Of a stretch of 64,000 nucleotides of DNA, positions 53,215 to 61,947 are shown in pieces. The DNA is taken from contig DATCMA010000009.1 in the NCBI GenBank assembly GCA_036563645.1, forward strand, positions 9,258 to 73,257, written 5' to 3'. The stretch is from DATCMA01 sp036563645 (GTDB lineage Bacteria; Actinomycetota; Actinomycetes; Mycobacteriales; Micromonosporaceae). Positions within the stretch are counted from its first letter, which is position 1. Each line of letters starts with the position of its first letter. Position numbers and translations under genes: made by a program. The notes beneath the pieces are model-generated. The model ran no database searches and was not told the DNA's origin. It worked only from the letters and a program-made list of their open reading frames with translations.

Positions 53215-54573
53215 CTACGCGGGCAGCGGGCTCGCCTCGCGAACAGTCTTGGCGAGCCGTTCGGCGATCTCCCGCGCGATCTCGACGCTGCCCGCCTCCA
53301 CCATCACCCGCACCAGCGGCTCCGTGCCCGACGGGCGCAGCACCACGCGGCCGTTGCCCCCGAGCTCGGCCTCGGCCTGCTCCGCCGCGGCGCGGACCTC
53401 CGGCGCGGCGGCCCCGGCCACCCGGTCCCCCACCGGCACGTTGATCAAGACCTGGGGCAGCTTGGTCATCACCGACGCCAGCTCCGCCAACGACTTGCCC
53501 GTCGCGGCCATCCGCGACATCAGGTGCAACCCGGTCAACAGCCCGTCGCCCGTCGTGGCGTACGCCGGCATGACAATGTGGCCGCTCTGCTCACCGCCGA
53601 GGGCGAACCCCGACGCCCGCAACTCCTCCAGCACGTACCGGTCACCGACCTTGGTCTCCACGAGCTGGATGCCCGCGCGCGCCATCGCGAGACGCAGCCC
53701 GAGGTTGCTCATCACCGTGGCGACGAGTGTGTTGCCGGTGAGCGTCCCGGCTTCCTGCATGGCGAGGGCGAGAATCGCCATGATCTGGTCGCCGTCGACC
53801 TCCTCACCGTCGGCCGTGACCGCGAGGCACCGATCGGCGTCCCCGTCGTGGGCGAGACCGAGGTCCGCGCCGTGCTCCACCACCGCCGCCCGGATCGCGT
53901 CGAGGCAGGTCGACCCGCACCGATCGTTGATGTTGAGGCCGTCCGGCTCGGCGTTAATCGCGATCACCTCCGCGCCCGCCGCCCGGTACGCCGCCGGTGC
54001 CACCGCGGACGCCGCGCCGTTGGCGCAGTCAACCACCACCTTGAGCCCGTCGAGCCGGTGCGGCGCCGCCTCGATCAGGTGCCGCACGTACCGCTCGGCC
54101 GCGTCAGGCAGGTCGCGAACGCGGCCGATGTCGCGCCCGGTGGGCCGCTCCCACGCGGCGGTCCCGTTCGCCGCGACCCTCGCCTCGATCTGCTCCTCCA
54201 CCTCGTCAGGGAGCTTGTGACCACCCGCGGCGAACAGCTTGATCCCGTTGTCTGGCATCGGGTTGTGCGAGGCCGAGAGCATCACACCGAAGTCCGCGCC
54301 GGTCGCGCCGACGAGGTAGGCGACCCCGGGGGTCGGCAGGACCCCGACCCGCAGCACGTGAGTGCCCGCGCTGGTCAGACCGGCCACCACCGCGGCCTCG
54401 AGCATCTCCCCACTGGCCCGCGGATCGCGTCCCACCACGGCGACCGGAGGACGATCGCGATGAGGTTCGGCTAAGGTCTGCGCGGCCGCGATCGCAACCG
54501 ACAGCGCCAACTCGGGCGTGAGCTCGCTGTTCGCCCGACCACGCACGCCATCCGTGCCGAAGAGCCGCCCCAT
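53215..54573 (-). CDS. glmM: Phosphoglucosamine mutase
   Basis: A 452-residue enzyme converting glucosamine-6-phosphate to glucosamine-1-phosphate. LFGTDGVRGRAN opens it; the active-site phosphoserine is in MLSASHNPMPDNG, the metal loop is DGDADRC, and the sugar loop is GGEQSGH. RPSGTEPLVRVMVE lies near the end. Start ATG 54573. It lies downstream of rplM-rpsI on the same strand, so some transcription may come from the ribosomal promoter through the hairpin at 54652-54693. Confidence 0.97.
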   Translation of the reverse strand: MGRLFGTDGVRGRANSELTPELALSVAIAAAQTLAEPHRDRPPVAVVGRDPRASGEMLEAAVVAGLTSAGTHVLRVGVLPTPGVAYLVGATGADFGVMLSASHNPMPDNGIKLFAAGGHKLPDEVEEQIEARVAANGTAAWERPTGRDIGRVRDLPDAAERYVRHLIEAAPHRLDGLKVVVDCANGAASAVAPAAYRAAGAEVIAINAEPDGLNINDRCGSTCLDAIRAAVVEHGADLGLAHDGDADRCLAVTADGEEVDGDQIMAILALAMQEAGTLTGNTLVATVMSNLGLRLAMARAGIQLVETKVGDRYVLEELRASGFALGGEQSGHIVMPAYATTGDGLLTGLHLMSRMAATGKSLAELASVMTKLPQVLINVPVGDRVAGAAAPEVRAAAEQAEAELGGNGRVVLRPSGTEPLVRVMVEAGSVEIAREIAERLAKTVREASPLPA

Positions 54574-54651
54574 CGCAGACACCTCCGTCCGCACATCCGA
54601 CAACCAACACGGCCGGTACGCACACCCCAACGGCCGGTAGCACGAAAACAC

Positions 54652-54693
54652 AACGGCCGGTGCGCCGCCTGGTTGGGGGGCGAACCGGCCGTT
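54652..54693 (-). terminator. Terminator after rpsI, with repeated GGCCGGT units
   Basis: AACGGCCGGT (54652-54661) is exactly complementary to ACCGGCCGTT (54684-54693). On the transcribed strand the stem is followed by GTGTTTTCG, a modest T-rich run. Two further direct copies of CGGCCGGT lie at 54610-54617 and 54631-54638, so the 54684-54693 arm could pair with any of three partners in the glmM leader. Confidence 0.7.
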
Positions 54694-54719
54694 TTCTTAC
54701 ACGTACAAGCTGGCGCTGA

Positions 54720-55202
54720 TCAACGCTTCGAGTACTGCGGAGCCTTACGGGCTTTCTTGAGGCCGTACTTCTTGCGCTCCTTGACGCGTGGGTCACGCGT
54801 CAGGAAGCCCGCCTTCTTCAGGGTCGGACGGTCGTTGATGTCGTAGGCCACCAGCGCCCGGGCGATGGCGAGGCGCAGCGCACCCGCCTGCCCGGTAATG
54901 CCACCGCCCCGCAGGTTCGCGATCACGTCGAAGGACTCCGCCTTCCCGACCGCCACCAGCGGCTCCCGAATGAGGTGCTGGTGGACTTTGCTCGGGAAGT
55001 AGTCCTCGAATGCCCGGCCGTTGCAGGTGATCTTGCCGCTACCGGGCATGATGCGGACGCGAACGATCGCCTCCTTGCGGCGCCCGACCGTCATGATCGG
55101 GCGTTCGCTACCCGGGACGCGCACCACAGGCGCGGGAGCCGCGGCGGGCACCTCGGACTCGGCGACGGCCTCTGCCGAGCTGGGCGCAATGGTGTCGGTC
55201 AT
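54720..55202 (-). CDS. rpsI: 30S ribosomal protein S9
   Basis: A 160-residue ribosomal protein with GRRKEAIVRVRIMPGSG, LRGGGITGQAGALRLAIARAL and the basic terminus APQYSKR that reaches the P site. The N-terminal about 35 residues (Ala/Glu/Pro-rich) are the usual actinobacterial extension. ATG 55202 is chosen for its AAGGA site. It starts 20 bases after rplM. Confidence 0.97.
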   Translation of the reverse strand: MTDTIAPSSAEAVAESEVPAAAPAPVVRVPGSERPIMTVGRRKEAIVRVRIMPGSGKITCNGRAFEDYFPSKVHQHLIREPLVAVGKAESFDVIANLRGGGITGQAGALRLAIARALVAYDINDRPTLKKAGFLTRDPRVKERKKYGLKKARKAPQYSKR

Positions 55203-55222
55203 GCTGCTTCCTTCACCCGCGC

Positions 55223-55666
55223 TCACTGCGCGATCTTCTTGATCTCGTACGGCACCGGCTTCTGGGCGCTGTGCGGGTGCTCAGGGCCGGCGTAGACCTT
55301 CAACTTCTTGAGAAGCTTACGGCCGAGCCTGTTGTGCGGAAGCATGCCCTTGACGGCCAACTGCACGGCTCGCTCAGGGCGCTTCTTCAGCAGCTCGTCG
55401 TAGCGGATCTGCTTCAGGCCGCCCGGGTAGCCCGAATGCCGGTAGGCGACCTTGGTATGCCGCTTGTTACCGGTCAACGCCACCTTGCTGGCATTCACGA
55501 TGACGACGAAGTCACCGGTGTCAACGTGCGGCGCGAACGTCGGCTTGTGCTTGCCACGCAGCAGCGTGGCGGCGTGAGTGGCCAGCCGGCCCAGCACGAC
55601 GTCAGATGCGTCGATCACGTGCCACTGACGCTCGATCTCACCCGGCTTCGGGCTGTACGTACGCAC
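55223..55666 (-). CDS. rplM: 50S ribosomal protein L13
   Basis: A 147-residue ribosomal protein. RTYSPKPGEIERQWHVIDA opens it, with LATHAATLLRGKHKP, GYPGGLK, and VKGMLPHNRLGRKLLKKLKVY. Start GTG 55666 with AAGG seven bases upstream; the longer open frame to 55861 is upstream non-coding sequence. The 240-base gap to thiC (55667-55906) should hold the operon promoter. First gene of rplM-rpsI. Confidence 0.97.
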   Translation of the reverse strand: MRTYSPKPGEIERQWHVIDASDVVLGRLATHAATLLRGKHKPTFAPHVDTGDFVVIVNASKVALTGNKRHTKVAYRHSGYPGGLKQIRYDELLKKRPERAVQLAVKGMLPHNRLGRKLLKKLKVYAGPEHPHSAQKPVPYEIKKIAQ

Positions 55667-55906
55667 AGGCTTACCTTGTCTCGTCGTCGGTCGGGAGGCG
55701 CGCGCGTCGGTCACCCAGACGCGCGCAAACGGCAAGCGTACCCGATGGTGGATACGCCGTGAGGTTCGAACAACAGCAGGCAACGATACCGGGTCGCCGG
55801 ATCCGGGGTCAAAACGGGTCGGCGGTATAGGGGGCGAGCCACACGGCCGCGGCGCGGCCACAGGCTCGACCGGCCCGCCATCACCCGCCTCCTCCCCGCG
55901 TCCAGC

Positions 55907-57520
55907 CTACCGGCGCGCCACCGGCTGCTGGTCCAGCGGTACGTAAATTTTCCCACCGCCCGCGAGGAACTCCGCGGACTTCTCCCGCATCCCCCGTTCG
56001 GCGTACTCCTGGAGATCCTGTGTGATCTTCATCGAACAGAACTTGGGACCACACATCGAGCAGAAGTGGGCCGTCTTCGCCGGCTTCGCCGGCAGGGTCT
56101 CGTCGTGGTACGCCCGCGCGGTGTCCGGATCCAGCGCCAGGTTGAACTGGTCCTCCCACCGGAACTCGAACCGCGCCTTGGAGAGCGCGTCGTCCCACGC
56201 CCGGGCCGCGGGATGCCCCTTGGCGAGGTCCGCCGCGTGCGCGGCAATCTTGTACGCGATGACCCCTGCCTTCACGTCCTCCCGGTTCGGCAGCCCCAGA
56301 TGCTCCTTGGGGGTCACGTAGCACAGCATCGCGGTGCCGTACATGGCGATCATCGCGGCGCCGATCGCCGACGTGATGTGGTCGTACCCGGGTGCGATGT
56401 CGGTGGTGAGGGGGCCAAGCGTGTAGAAGGGCGCGGAATGGCACAGCTCCTGCTGGAGGTCGACATTCTCCTTGATCTTGTGCATCGGCACGTGCCCCGG
56501 CCCTTCGATCATGACCTGCACGTCGTGTTCCCAGGCCACCTGGGTCAGCTCACCGAGCGTGCGGAGCTCGGCGAACTGCGCCTCGTCGTTGGCGTCGGCA
56601 ATCGACCCAGGCCGCAGACCGTCTCCGAGTGAGAAGGTCACGTCATAGCGGGCGAAGATCTCGCAGAGCTCGGCGAAGTGGGTGTAGAGGAAGTTCTCCT
56701 TGTGGTGCGCCAGGCACCAGGCCGCCATGATCGAACCGCCGCGGGAGACGATGCCGGTCACCCGCTTGACCGCGAGCGGCACGTAGCGCAGCAGCACCCC
56801 CGCGTGCACCGTCATGTAGTCCACGCCCTGCTCGGCCTGCTCGATGACGGTGTCCCGGAATACCTCCCAGGACAGCTTCGCGGGGTCGCCACCCACCCGC
56901 TCCAGCGCCTCGTAGATCGGCACCGTCCCCACCGGCACGGGCGAGTTGCGGATGATGGCCTCGCGGATCGCCCGGAGGTTCCCTCCGGTGGAGAGGTCCA
57001 TGACGGTGTCCGCGCCCCAGCGGATCGCCCAGGTGAGCTTCTCCACCTCCTCGTCCCGGGACGAGGTGACCACGGACGTGCCGATGTTGGCGTTGACCTT
57101 CACCAAGAAGCGCCGGCCGATCACCATCGGCTCGCTCTCCGGGTGGTTGACGTTGGCCGGCAGCACTGCGCGCCCCGCCGCGATCTCCTCCCGGACGACC
57201 TCCGGCGGCAGCCCTTCCCGAATCGCGGCGAACTCCATCTCGGGCGTGATGATCCCCGCGCGGGCGTACGCGAGCTGCGTCGGTCGACGCCCTCCTCGCC
57301 CGGCCAACGGTGTCCCCGCGCCACGCACCGGGGCGACGTCGCCGCGCTCGGCGATCCACCGCCCGCGCAGCGGGGGCAGGCCCACCGCCGGATCCGACCC
57401 CGGTCCTGAGGTGTCGTACAGCCGCACCGGGGGTTCGCCCGCACTGAGCGCGACTTCCGTGAACGGAACCCGGATATCGGGCCGCGAGCCCTCGACGTAC
57501 ACCTTGCGCCGCGCCTGCAT
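55907..57520 (-). CDS. thiC: Phosphomethylpyrimidine synthase
   Basis: A 537-residue radical-SAM enzyme that rebuilds aminoimidazole ribotide into the thiamin pyrimidine. It has RGGSIMAAWC, SLGDGLRPGS, EGPGHVPMHKI, and the C-terminal iron-sulfur motif CSMCGPKFC (Cys-x2-Cys-x4-Cys). Start ATG 57520 has GGGAGG upstream. Last gene of the thiamin operon, 26 bases after thiD. Confidence 0.97.
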   Translation of the reverse strand: MQARRKVYVEGSRPDIRVPFTEVALSAGEPPVRLYDTSGPGSDPAVGLPPLRGRWIAERGDVAPVRGAGTPLAGRGGRRPTQLAYARAGIITPEMEFAAIREGLPPEVVREEIAAGRAVLPANVNHPESEPMVIGRRFLVKVNANIGTSVVTSSRDEEVEKLTWAIRWGADTVMDLSTGGNLRAIREAIIRNSPVPVGTVPIYEALERVGGDPAKLSWEVFRDTVIEQAEQGVDYMTVHAGVLLRYVPLAVKRVTGIVSRGGSIMAAWCLAHHKENFLYTHFAELCEIFARYDVTFSLGDGLRPGSIADANDEAQFAELRTLGELTQVAWEHDVQVMIEGPGHVPMHKIKENVDLQQELCHSAPFYTLGPLTTDIAPGYDHITSAIGAAMIAMYGTAMLCYVTPKEHLGLPNREDVKAGVIAYKIAAHAADLAKGHPAARAWDDALSKARFEFRWEDQFNLALDPDTARAYHDETLPAKPAKTAHFCSMCGPKFCSMKITQDLQEYAERGMREKSAEFLAGGGKIYVPLDQQPVARR

Positions 57521-57546
57521 CACTGCCTCCCTCACCTGTCGACCTG

Positions 57547-58338
57547 TCACGCCGCGGACCAGCCAAAGTGGTCTAGTGGCCCGTGACCACCACCCAGGGC
57601 CCACTCACGCGACCCGCGCAGCGCCCGGGTGACGTAGTCCTTCGCGAACGCGAGCGCGTCGGGCACCGCGTCACCGAGTGCGAGACGAGCCGCGATCGCC
57701 GCCGAGAACGTGCATCCCGTGCCGTGGTTGTTGCGCGTGGCGACCCGCGGGAGCCGCAGGTGCTCCACCCGCGACCCGGCGCACACCACGTCCACCGCCT
57801 CGTCACCGGTCGTCACGTCACCCCCGGTGACCACCACGTACTGCGGGCCCCGCGCGGCCAGCTCCCCCGCAGCGCGCGCCATGTCGTCCACTGTGGTCAC
57901 TGGCCACCCGACGAGCGCCGACGCCTCCCGGAGGTTCGGGGTGAGGACCAGCGCGTGCGGCAGCAGCAACTCGACCACCTCGACCGCGCCCAGGTCGTAC
58001 CCACTCGTGGAGACGAGGACGGGATCGACCACGAGGTTCGGCAGCAACCCGGCGCGGGCCCGGTCAGCCACGGCCACCGCAGCGTCCACTGTGGCGAGCA
58101 TCCCGACCTTGACCGCCCGGGGCGGCAGGTCGTCGAGGAGCGCGTCGAGCTGCGCCGCGACCGCCTCGCCGGACATGGGGAAAATCCCCGGCACGCCCTT
58201 GGTGTTCTGCGCGGTGACCGCGGTGATGACCGAGGTGCCGTAACACCCCAGGGCGGCGAATGTCTTCACGTCAGCCTGAATCCCCGCGCCGGCCCCGGAG
58301 TCGGATCCGGCGATGGTGAGCACCACCGGCGGAGTCAC
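57547..58338 (-). CDS. thiD: Hydroxymethylpyrimidine/phosphomethylpyrimidine kinase
   Basis: A 263-residue ribokinase-fold kinase that phosphorylates the pyrimidine twice. It shows TIAGSDSGAGAGIQADVKTF, the TAQNTKGV motif, VVDPVLVSTSG, and the catalytic NNHGTGCTFSAAIA. It starts at ATG 58338, three bases after the ThiE-like gene stop. It is not fused to ThiE. Confidence 0.96.
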   Translation of the reverse strand: MTPPVVLTIAGSDSGAGAGIQADVKTFAALGCYGTSVITAVTAQNTKGVPGIFPMSGEAVAAQLDALLDDLPPRAVKVGMLATVDAAVAVADRARAGLLPNLVVDPVLVSTSGYDLGAVEVVELLLPHALVLTPNLREASALVGWPVTTVDDMARAAGELAARGPQYVVVTGGDVTTGDEAVDVVCAGSRVEHLRLPRVATRNNHGTGCTFSAAIAARLALGDAVPDALAFAKDYVTRALRGSREWALGGGHGPLDHFGWSAA

Positions 58339-58341
58339 CCA

Positions 58342-58974
58342 TCACCTCCTTGTCCCCATCGCGCCGCGCTCGAGGACCGACTCGGGCTCCGTCACGGCGC
58401 GGATCAACTCATGGACGAGCTGGGCGGGGTCCGGCGCGCGCATCACCGCGCCCATGACCGCCACCCCCGCCGCTCCCGCCAGCCGGCAGGCGGCGGCCTG
58501 CTCGGGCGTCGCCACACCGCCGAGTGCGAGCACCGGCACCGGGCTGTGGGGGATCAGCCGGGCCAAGCCCGTCGGACCCAAGGGCGGCCCATAGCCGGGC
58601 TTCGACGGCGTGGGATAGACCGGCGAGAGCGTGACGTAGCTTTCGGTGGAGATCCGAGCCAGCTCCGCCGCGGTGTGGCAGGACCGGCCCACGATCGGCA
58701 ACGACGGTGGCGGAGAAGGACCGGAGGCGGGCAGGTGGACGGCCCGCCCACCGAGCGGATCGGCTCCGGAGACGATGAGCGTCCCGCCGACCGGTTCGAG
58801 GATCGCGCGCAGCTCGGCGGCGAGTGCGGCGCGCTGCGCCCGCGGCAGGTCTCGCTCGCGCAGCACCACCCACCGGGCGCCGCCGTCGACCGCGGCGCGT
58901 ACCACGTCGAGGAGCGGTCGACGGGCGAGCCGGCGGTCGGTGAGCACGACCACCGGCGGAATCGGGCTCGTCAC
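58342..58974 (-). CDS. Second thiamine-phosphate synthase-like protein (ThiE2/TenI type)
   Basis: A 210-residue TIM barrel of the ThiE/TenI family. VVLTDRRLARRPL replaces the usual start. VVLRERDL corresponds to the pyrimidine-side motif, GRSCHTAAEL is TenI-like, and SPVYPTPSKPGYGPPLG is the phosphate-side loop. It differs clearly from the first ThiE of the operon and may be a TenI-type thiazole tautomerase, or a second synthase. It overlaps thiG by four bases. Confidence 0.85.
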   Translation of the reverse strand: MTSPIPPVVVLTDRRLARRPLLDVVRAAVDGGARWVVLRERDLPRAQRAALAAELRAILEPVGGTLIVSGADPLGGRAVHLPASGPSPPPSLPIVGRSCHTAAELARISTESYVTLSPVYPTPSKPGYGPPLGPTGLARLIPHSPVPVLALGGVATPEQAAACRLAGAAGVAVMGAVMRAPDPAQLVHELIRAVTEPESVLERGAMGTRR

Positions 58975-59750
58975 AGCTCCGGTCGTCCCTCGTCCGGCGT
59001 CGAGGCCACCGCGTGGTATCGCCGCGGAATGCGCCCCGCTTGCGCGGCCAATCGGCCGGCCTCCACCGCGTGCCGCATCGCGGTGGCCATCTTGACCGGA
59101 TCGGCGGCTCGGGTCACCGCGCTGGCCACGAGGACCGCGTCGCAGCCGAGCTCCATCGCCAGCGCGGCGTCGGACGCGGTCCCGATCCCCGCGTCCAGCA
59201 CCACGGGCACGTCGACGCTCTGCCGGATCAGCCGGATGTGGTGCGGATTGCCGATGCCAAGCCCTGATCCGATCGGTGACCCCGCCGGCATCACCGCCGC
59301 GCAGCCGATGTCGGCCAATCGCCGGGCCAGCACGGGATCGTCGGAGGTGTAGGGGAGGACGACGAAGCCGTCGTTGACCAACTGCTCAGCGGCGTGGAGG
59401 AGCTCGACACCATCCGGCAGCAGGGTGCGCTCGTCGCCGATGACCTCCAGCTTGACCCAGTTCGTGTCGAACGCCTCCCGCGCGAGGTGGGCGACCTTGA
59501 CCGCTTCCATCGCCGTGCGGCACCCGGCGGTGTTCGGCAGGACCCGCACCCCGCAGCGCTCCACCACCTCCAGCAGACCGCCGTGCATCGTGGGCGCGGA
59601 CCCAACGCGGCGGAGCGCCACCGTCACGAGTTCCGTGCCGGAGGCCCGGATGGCCTGCTCGAGGAGGTGCAGGTTCGTCGCGCCTCCGGTCCCGAGGATC
59701 AGTCGGGATTGGAACGTCACCCCGGCGAGCTCGAACGACACTCCCCTCAC
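58971..59750 (-). CDS. thiG: Thiazole synthase
   Basis: A 259-residue TIM-barrel enzyme that assembles the thiazole ring from DXP, the ThiO product and sulfur on ThiS. SRLILGTGGATNL opens it; the Schiff-base lysine is in NWVKLEVIGD, and the phosphate-binding PVVLDAGIGTASDAALAMELG (in parts DAGIGTASDAA) is conserved. It overlaps thiS and the ThiE2 gene by four bases each. Confidence 0.96.
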   Translation of the reverse strand: MRGVSFELAGVTFQSRLILGTGGATNLHLLEQAIRASGTELVTVALRRVGSAPTMHGGLLEVVERCGVRVLPNTAGCRTAMEAVKVAHLAREAFDTNWVKLEVIGDERTLLPDGVELLHAAEQLVNDGFVVLPYTSDDPVLARRLADIGCAAVMPAGSPIGSGLGIGNPHHIRLIRQSVDVPVVLDAGIGTASDAALAMELGCDAVLVASAVTRAADPVKMATAMRHAVEAGRLAAQAGRIPRRYHAVASTPDEGRPEL

Positions 59751-59947
59751 CCGCCCTGCGCCGCGGTGAGCACCTCGACGCGGTCGCCGGGGCGTAGCAC
59801 GACGCTCGACCAGCGGCCCCGCGGTACCACCTCGCCGTTGACCGCGACCGCGACACCCCGCTCGGCCTCGGTCACGCCGGCGACGACGTCAGCGACCGTA
59901 GCGCCGCTCTCCACTGTCTGCTGGACCCCGTTGACTGTCAGTTGCAT
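59747..59947 (-). CDS. thiS: Sulfur carrier protein ThiS
   Basis: A 66-residue ubiquitin-fold sulfur carrier. MQLTVNGVQQTVESG opens it and it ends in the required Gly-Gly (TAAQGG), where thiocarboxylate forms. It overlaps both thiO and thiG. No thiF or thiI is in this operon, so activation must come from elsewhere. Confidence 0.95.
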   Translation of the reverse strand: MQLTVNGVQQTVESGATVADVVAGVTEAERGVAVAVNGEVVPRGRWSSVVLRPGDRVEVLTAAQGG

Positions 59948-61032
59948 GTGGACACCACCTCGTGCAGCGGAAAGCGGTCGGGCCGGAAGGGCTCCAGCAT
60001 CGGGTTCAGCTCCCCGGTCATGATCATTTCGGTGATGAGTTCAGCCGTCAGCGGTGTCAGCACGATGCCGTGCCGGTAGTGGCCGGTCGCCACGATGACG
60101 TTCGGCCGCCCCGGCAACGGGCCGAGCACAGGCGCGTTATCGGGGGTAGCCGGTCGCAGGCCAGCGCGCGCCTCCACGAGTTCGTACTCGGTGATCGCCG
60201 GAACGAGTTCCGCGGCAGCCTCGAGGAGGTCCCGTACCGCGCCGGCGGTGACCGTCATGTCCCCACGTTCCTCCACAGTGGCCCCTACCACGACCTCGCC
60301 ATCGGTCCGGGGCACGAGGTACACCTGCTGCCCGTCGACGTATCCACGAATGACGTGGCGGAACTCGGGCGGGCCGTTGGGCGCCCGCAGCCGCACCACC
60401 TGGCCCTTGACGGGGCGTACCGGCAGGCCGGTGAGCTGGGCTGAGCCGCACCCGGCGGCGACCACGACCGTCTGCGCATCCACTGTGGATAAATCAGTGA
60501 CCAGCTGCGGGATGATCGGCACGCGGGCCTGCCGCAGCGCGCTGCGCAGCGCGTCGACCAAGCGCCGGGGATCCACCTGGTGATCGGTGGGGGCGTACGC
60601 GCCGCCCCGAATCCGCGGGGAGAGCGCGGGCTCCCGTTCCCGCAGCTCAGTGGGGACCATGCGGGTAATCGGCAGCCCGAGCCCCTCCTGGTACACCCGA
60701 AGCCGCTCCGCCTCCCGCGCGTCATCCGCGGTCAACGCGACGATGAGCGTCCCCTCGGTCCGGTACCCAAACGTCAAGCCGGTTTCCGCTGAGAGAGCGG
60801 CGGTGAAGTCCGGCCAGCGCGCGGCCGCCTCCACGAGCAGCCGAGTGAGGACTTCCTCCCCGAAATACGCCTCCGCGACCGGCGCGAGCATCCCCGCGGC
60901 CACCGAGGACGCCCCCGAACCCGGCGCCGGATCATGGACCGCGACCCGCAGTCCACGCTGCGCGCATCGCCACGCCACGGCGAGGCCAATCGGACCGCCG
61001 CCGACCACCGCAACGTCCACTGTCGTGCTCAT
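59938..61032 (-). CDS. thiO: Glycine oxidase
   Basis: A 364-residue FAD enzyme oxidising glycine to the imine used by ThiG. The dinucleotide-binding motif is VAVVGGGPIGLAVAWRCA, and the C-terminal FAD contacts include ARAGLRPATPDNAPVLG and ATGHYRHGIVLTP. Presence of ThiO rather than ThiH marks an aerobic route. It starts at ATG 61032, overlapping thiE. Confidence 0.95.
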   Translation of the reverse strand: MSTTVDVAVVGGGPIGLAVAWRCAQRGLRVAVHDPAPGSGASSVAAGMLAPVAEAYFGEEVLTRLLVEAAARWPDFTAALSAETGLTFGYRTEGTLIVALTADDAREAERLRVYQEGLGLPITRMVPTELREREPALSPRIRGGAYAPTDHQVDPRRLVDALRSALRQARVPIIPQLVTDLSTVDAQTVVVAAGCGSAQLTGLPVRPVKGQVVRLRAPNGPPEFRHVIRGYVDGQQVYLVPRTDGEVVVGATVEERGDMTVTAGAVRDLLEAAAELVPAITEYELVEARAGLRPATPDNAPVLGPLPGRPNVIVATGHYRHGIVLTPLTAELITEMIMTGELNPMLEPFRPDRFPLHEVVSTCN

Positions 61033-61754
61033 CCTCCGCTCCCGATGGCGGCACGTCCGTCCTCGCCGATCGCCGGCCCCTCCTCGCCTATGGGGGTGGG
61101 GCGTGTCGGTGGGGCGGCGAGCAACGCGGTGAGGAACTCCTCCGTGGCGCGGGCGGGATCGGGCGCGCGGCAGATGGCCCCGACGACCGCCACGCCATAG
61201 GCGCCCGCGGCGACGAGCTCCGCGACCCGGTCAACGGTCACCCCACCGATCGCGATGACGGGCGCGTCGACGGCCGCGGCGACCCGCCGTACCCCAGACG
61301 GGCCGATGGGGTCAGGTAGACCCTCCTTGGTTTGGGTGGGGAAACATGGACCGACGCCGAGGTAGTCGGCCCCCGCGGCGACCGCCTCGCGAGCGGCGTC
61401 CGCGGTCCGCGCGGTCGCGCCCAGCACCGCGGTCGGCCCGAGCACGCGCCGGGCCGCCGCCACGGGCAAATCCAACGCCCCCACGTGGGCGCCGTTCGCC
61501 CCCACCGCGAGCGCGATGTGCACACGGTCGTTGACCAGGAGAGGAACTCCGGCCTCGGCACACATCGCCGTCGCCCGCTGCGCGAGCTCGTACGCCTCGC
61601 GATCGCTGACGTGGTCGTCGACGCGGAGTTGGACGACGAGCTGGTCCACAGCGGACACAGCGTGCGCGCCGGCGAGCGCCGCCCTGACGACATCGAGGGG
61701 ATGACTCCCAGGACGGGTGTCCGTGATGAGATGCAGACGTCCCAGGGACGGCAT
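61029..61754 (-). CDS. thiE: Thiamine-phosphate synthase
   Basis: A 241-residue TIM-barrel enzyme joining the pyrimidine and thiazole halves. It has LHLITDTRPG, VVQLRVDD, LLVNDRVHIAL, GANGAHVG and the VGPCFPTQTKEG loop that grips pyrophosphate. The C-terminal about 25 residues form an Ile/Gly/Glu-rich tail. ATG 61754 is the start because the TPP riboswitch ends just before it, with GGAGGAG at 61766-61760. First gene of the operon. Confidence 0.95.
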   Translation of the reverse strand: MPSLGRLHLITDTRPGSHPLDVVRAALAGAHAVSAVDQLVVQLRVDDHVSDREAYELAQRATAMCAEAGVPLLVNDRVHIALAVGANGAHVGALDLPVAAARRVLGPTAVLGATARTADAAREAVAAGADYLGVGPCFPTQTKEGLPDPIGPSGVRRVAAAVDAPVIAIGGVTVDRVAELVAAGAYGVAVVGAICRAPDPARATEEFLTALLAAPPTRPTPIGEEGPAIGEDGRAAIGSGG

Positions 61755-61756
61755 GT

Positions 61757-61850
61757 CCACTCCTCCCTGCGCCGGCATTACCCGGATCAGGTTCGACGGT
61801 CGAGGGCTTCCAGCCCTCCTCTCAGCCCGGTCCACCGGGCTCCCGTGGGG
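61757..61850 (-). promoter_or_regulatory. TPP riboswitch (THI element)
   Basis: Read on the minus strand the conserved blocks are in order: a stem CCCGGTGGACCGGGC, then CTGAGAG, a variable hairpin AGGGCTGGAAGCCCT, ACCTGATCCGGGTAATGCC and GGCGCAGGGA. These are the pyrimidine- and pyrophosphate-sensing cores of the TPP aptamer. The closing stem pairs CCAC (61848-61845) with GTGG (61760-61757), next to the ribosome site GGAGGAG. Thiamin pyrophosphate binding would therefore hide the thiE start and lower the whole operon. Confidence 0.95.
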
Positions 61851-61947
61851 TTGTCTGCCACCCTACGCTGCCGCGCCGGCCACGCCAAGCCGCGTCCCAC
61901 GTGGTGGCCATGCCACGACGCGGGACGCGGTGGGGCACGCACAGTGG

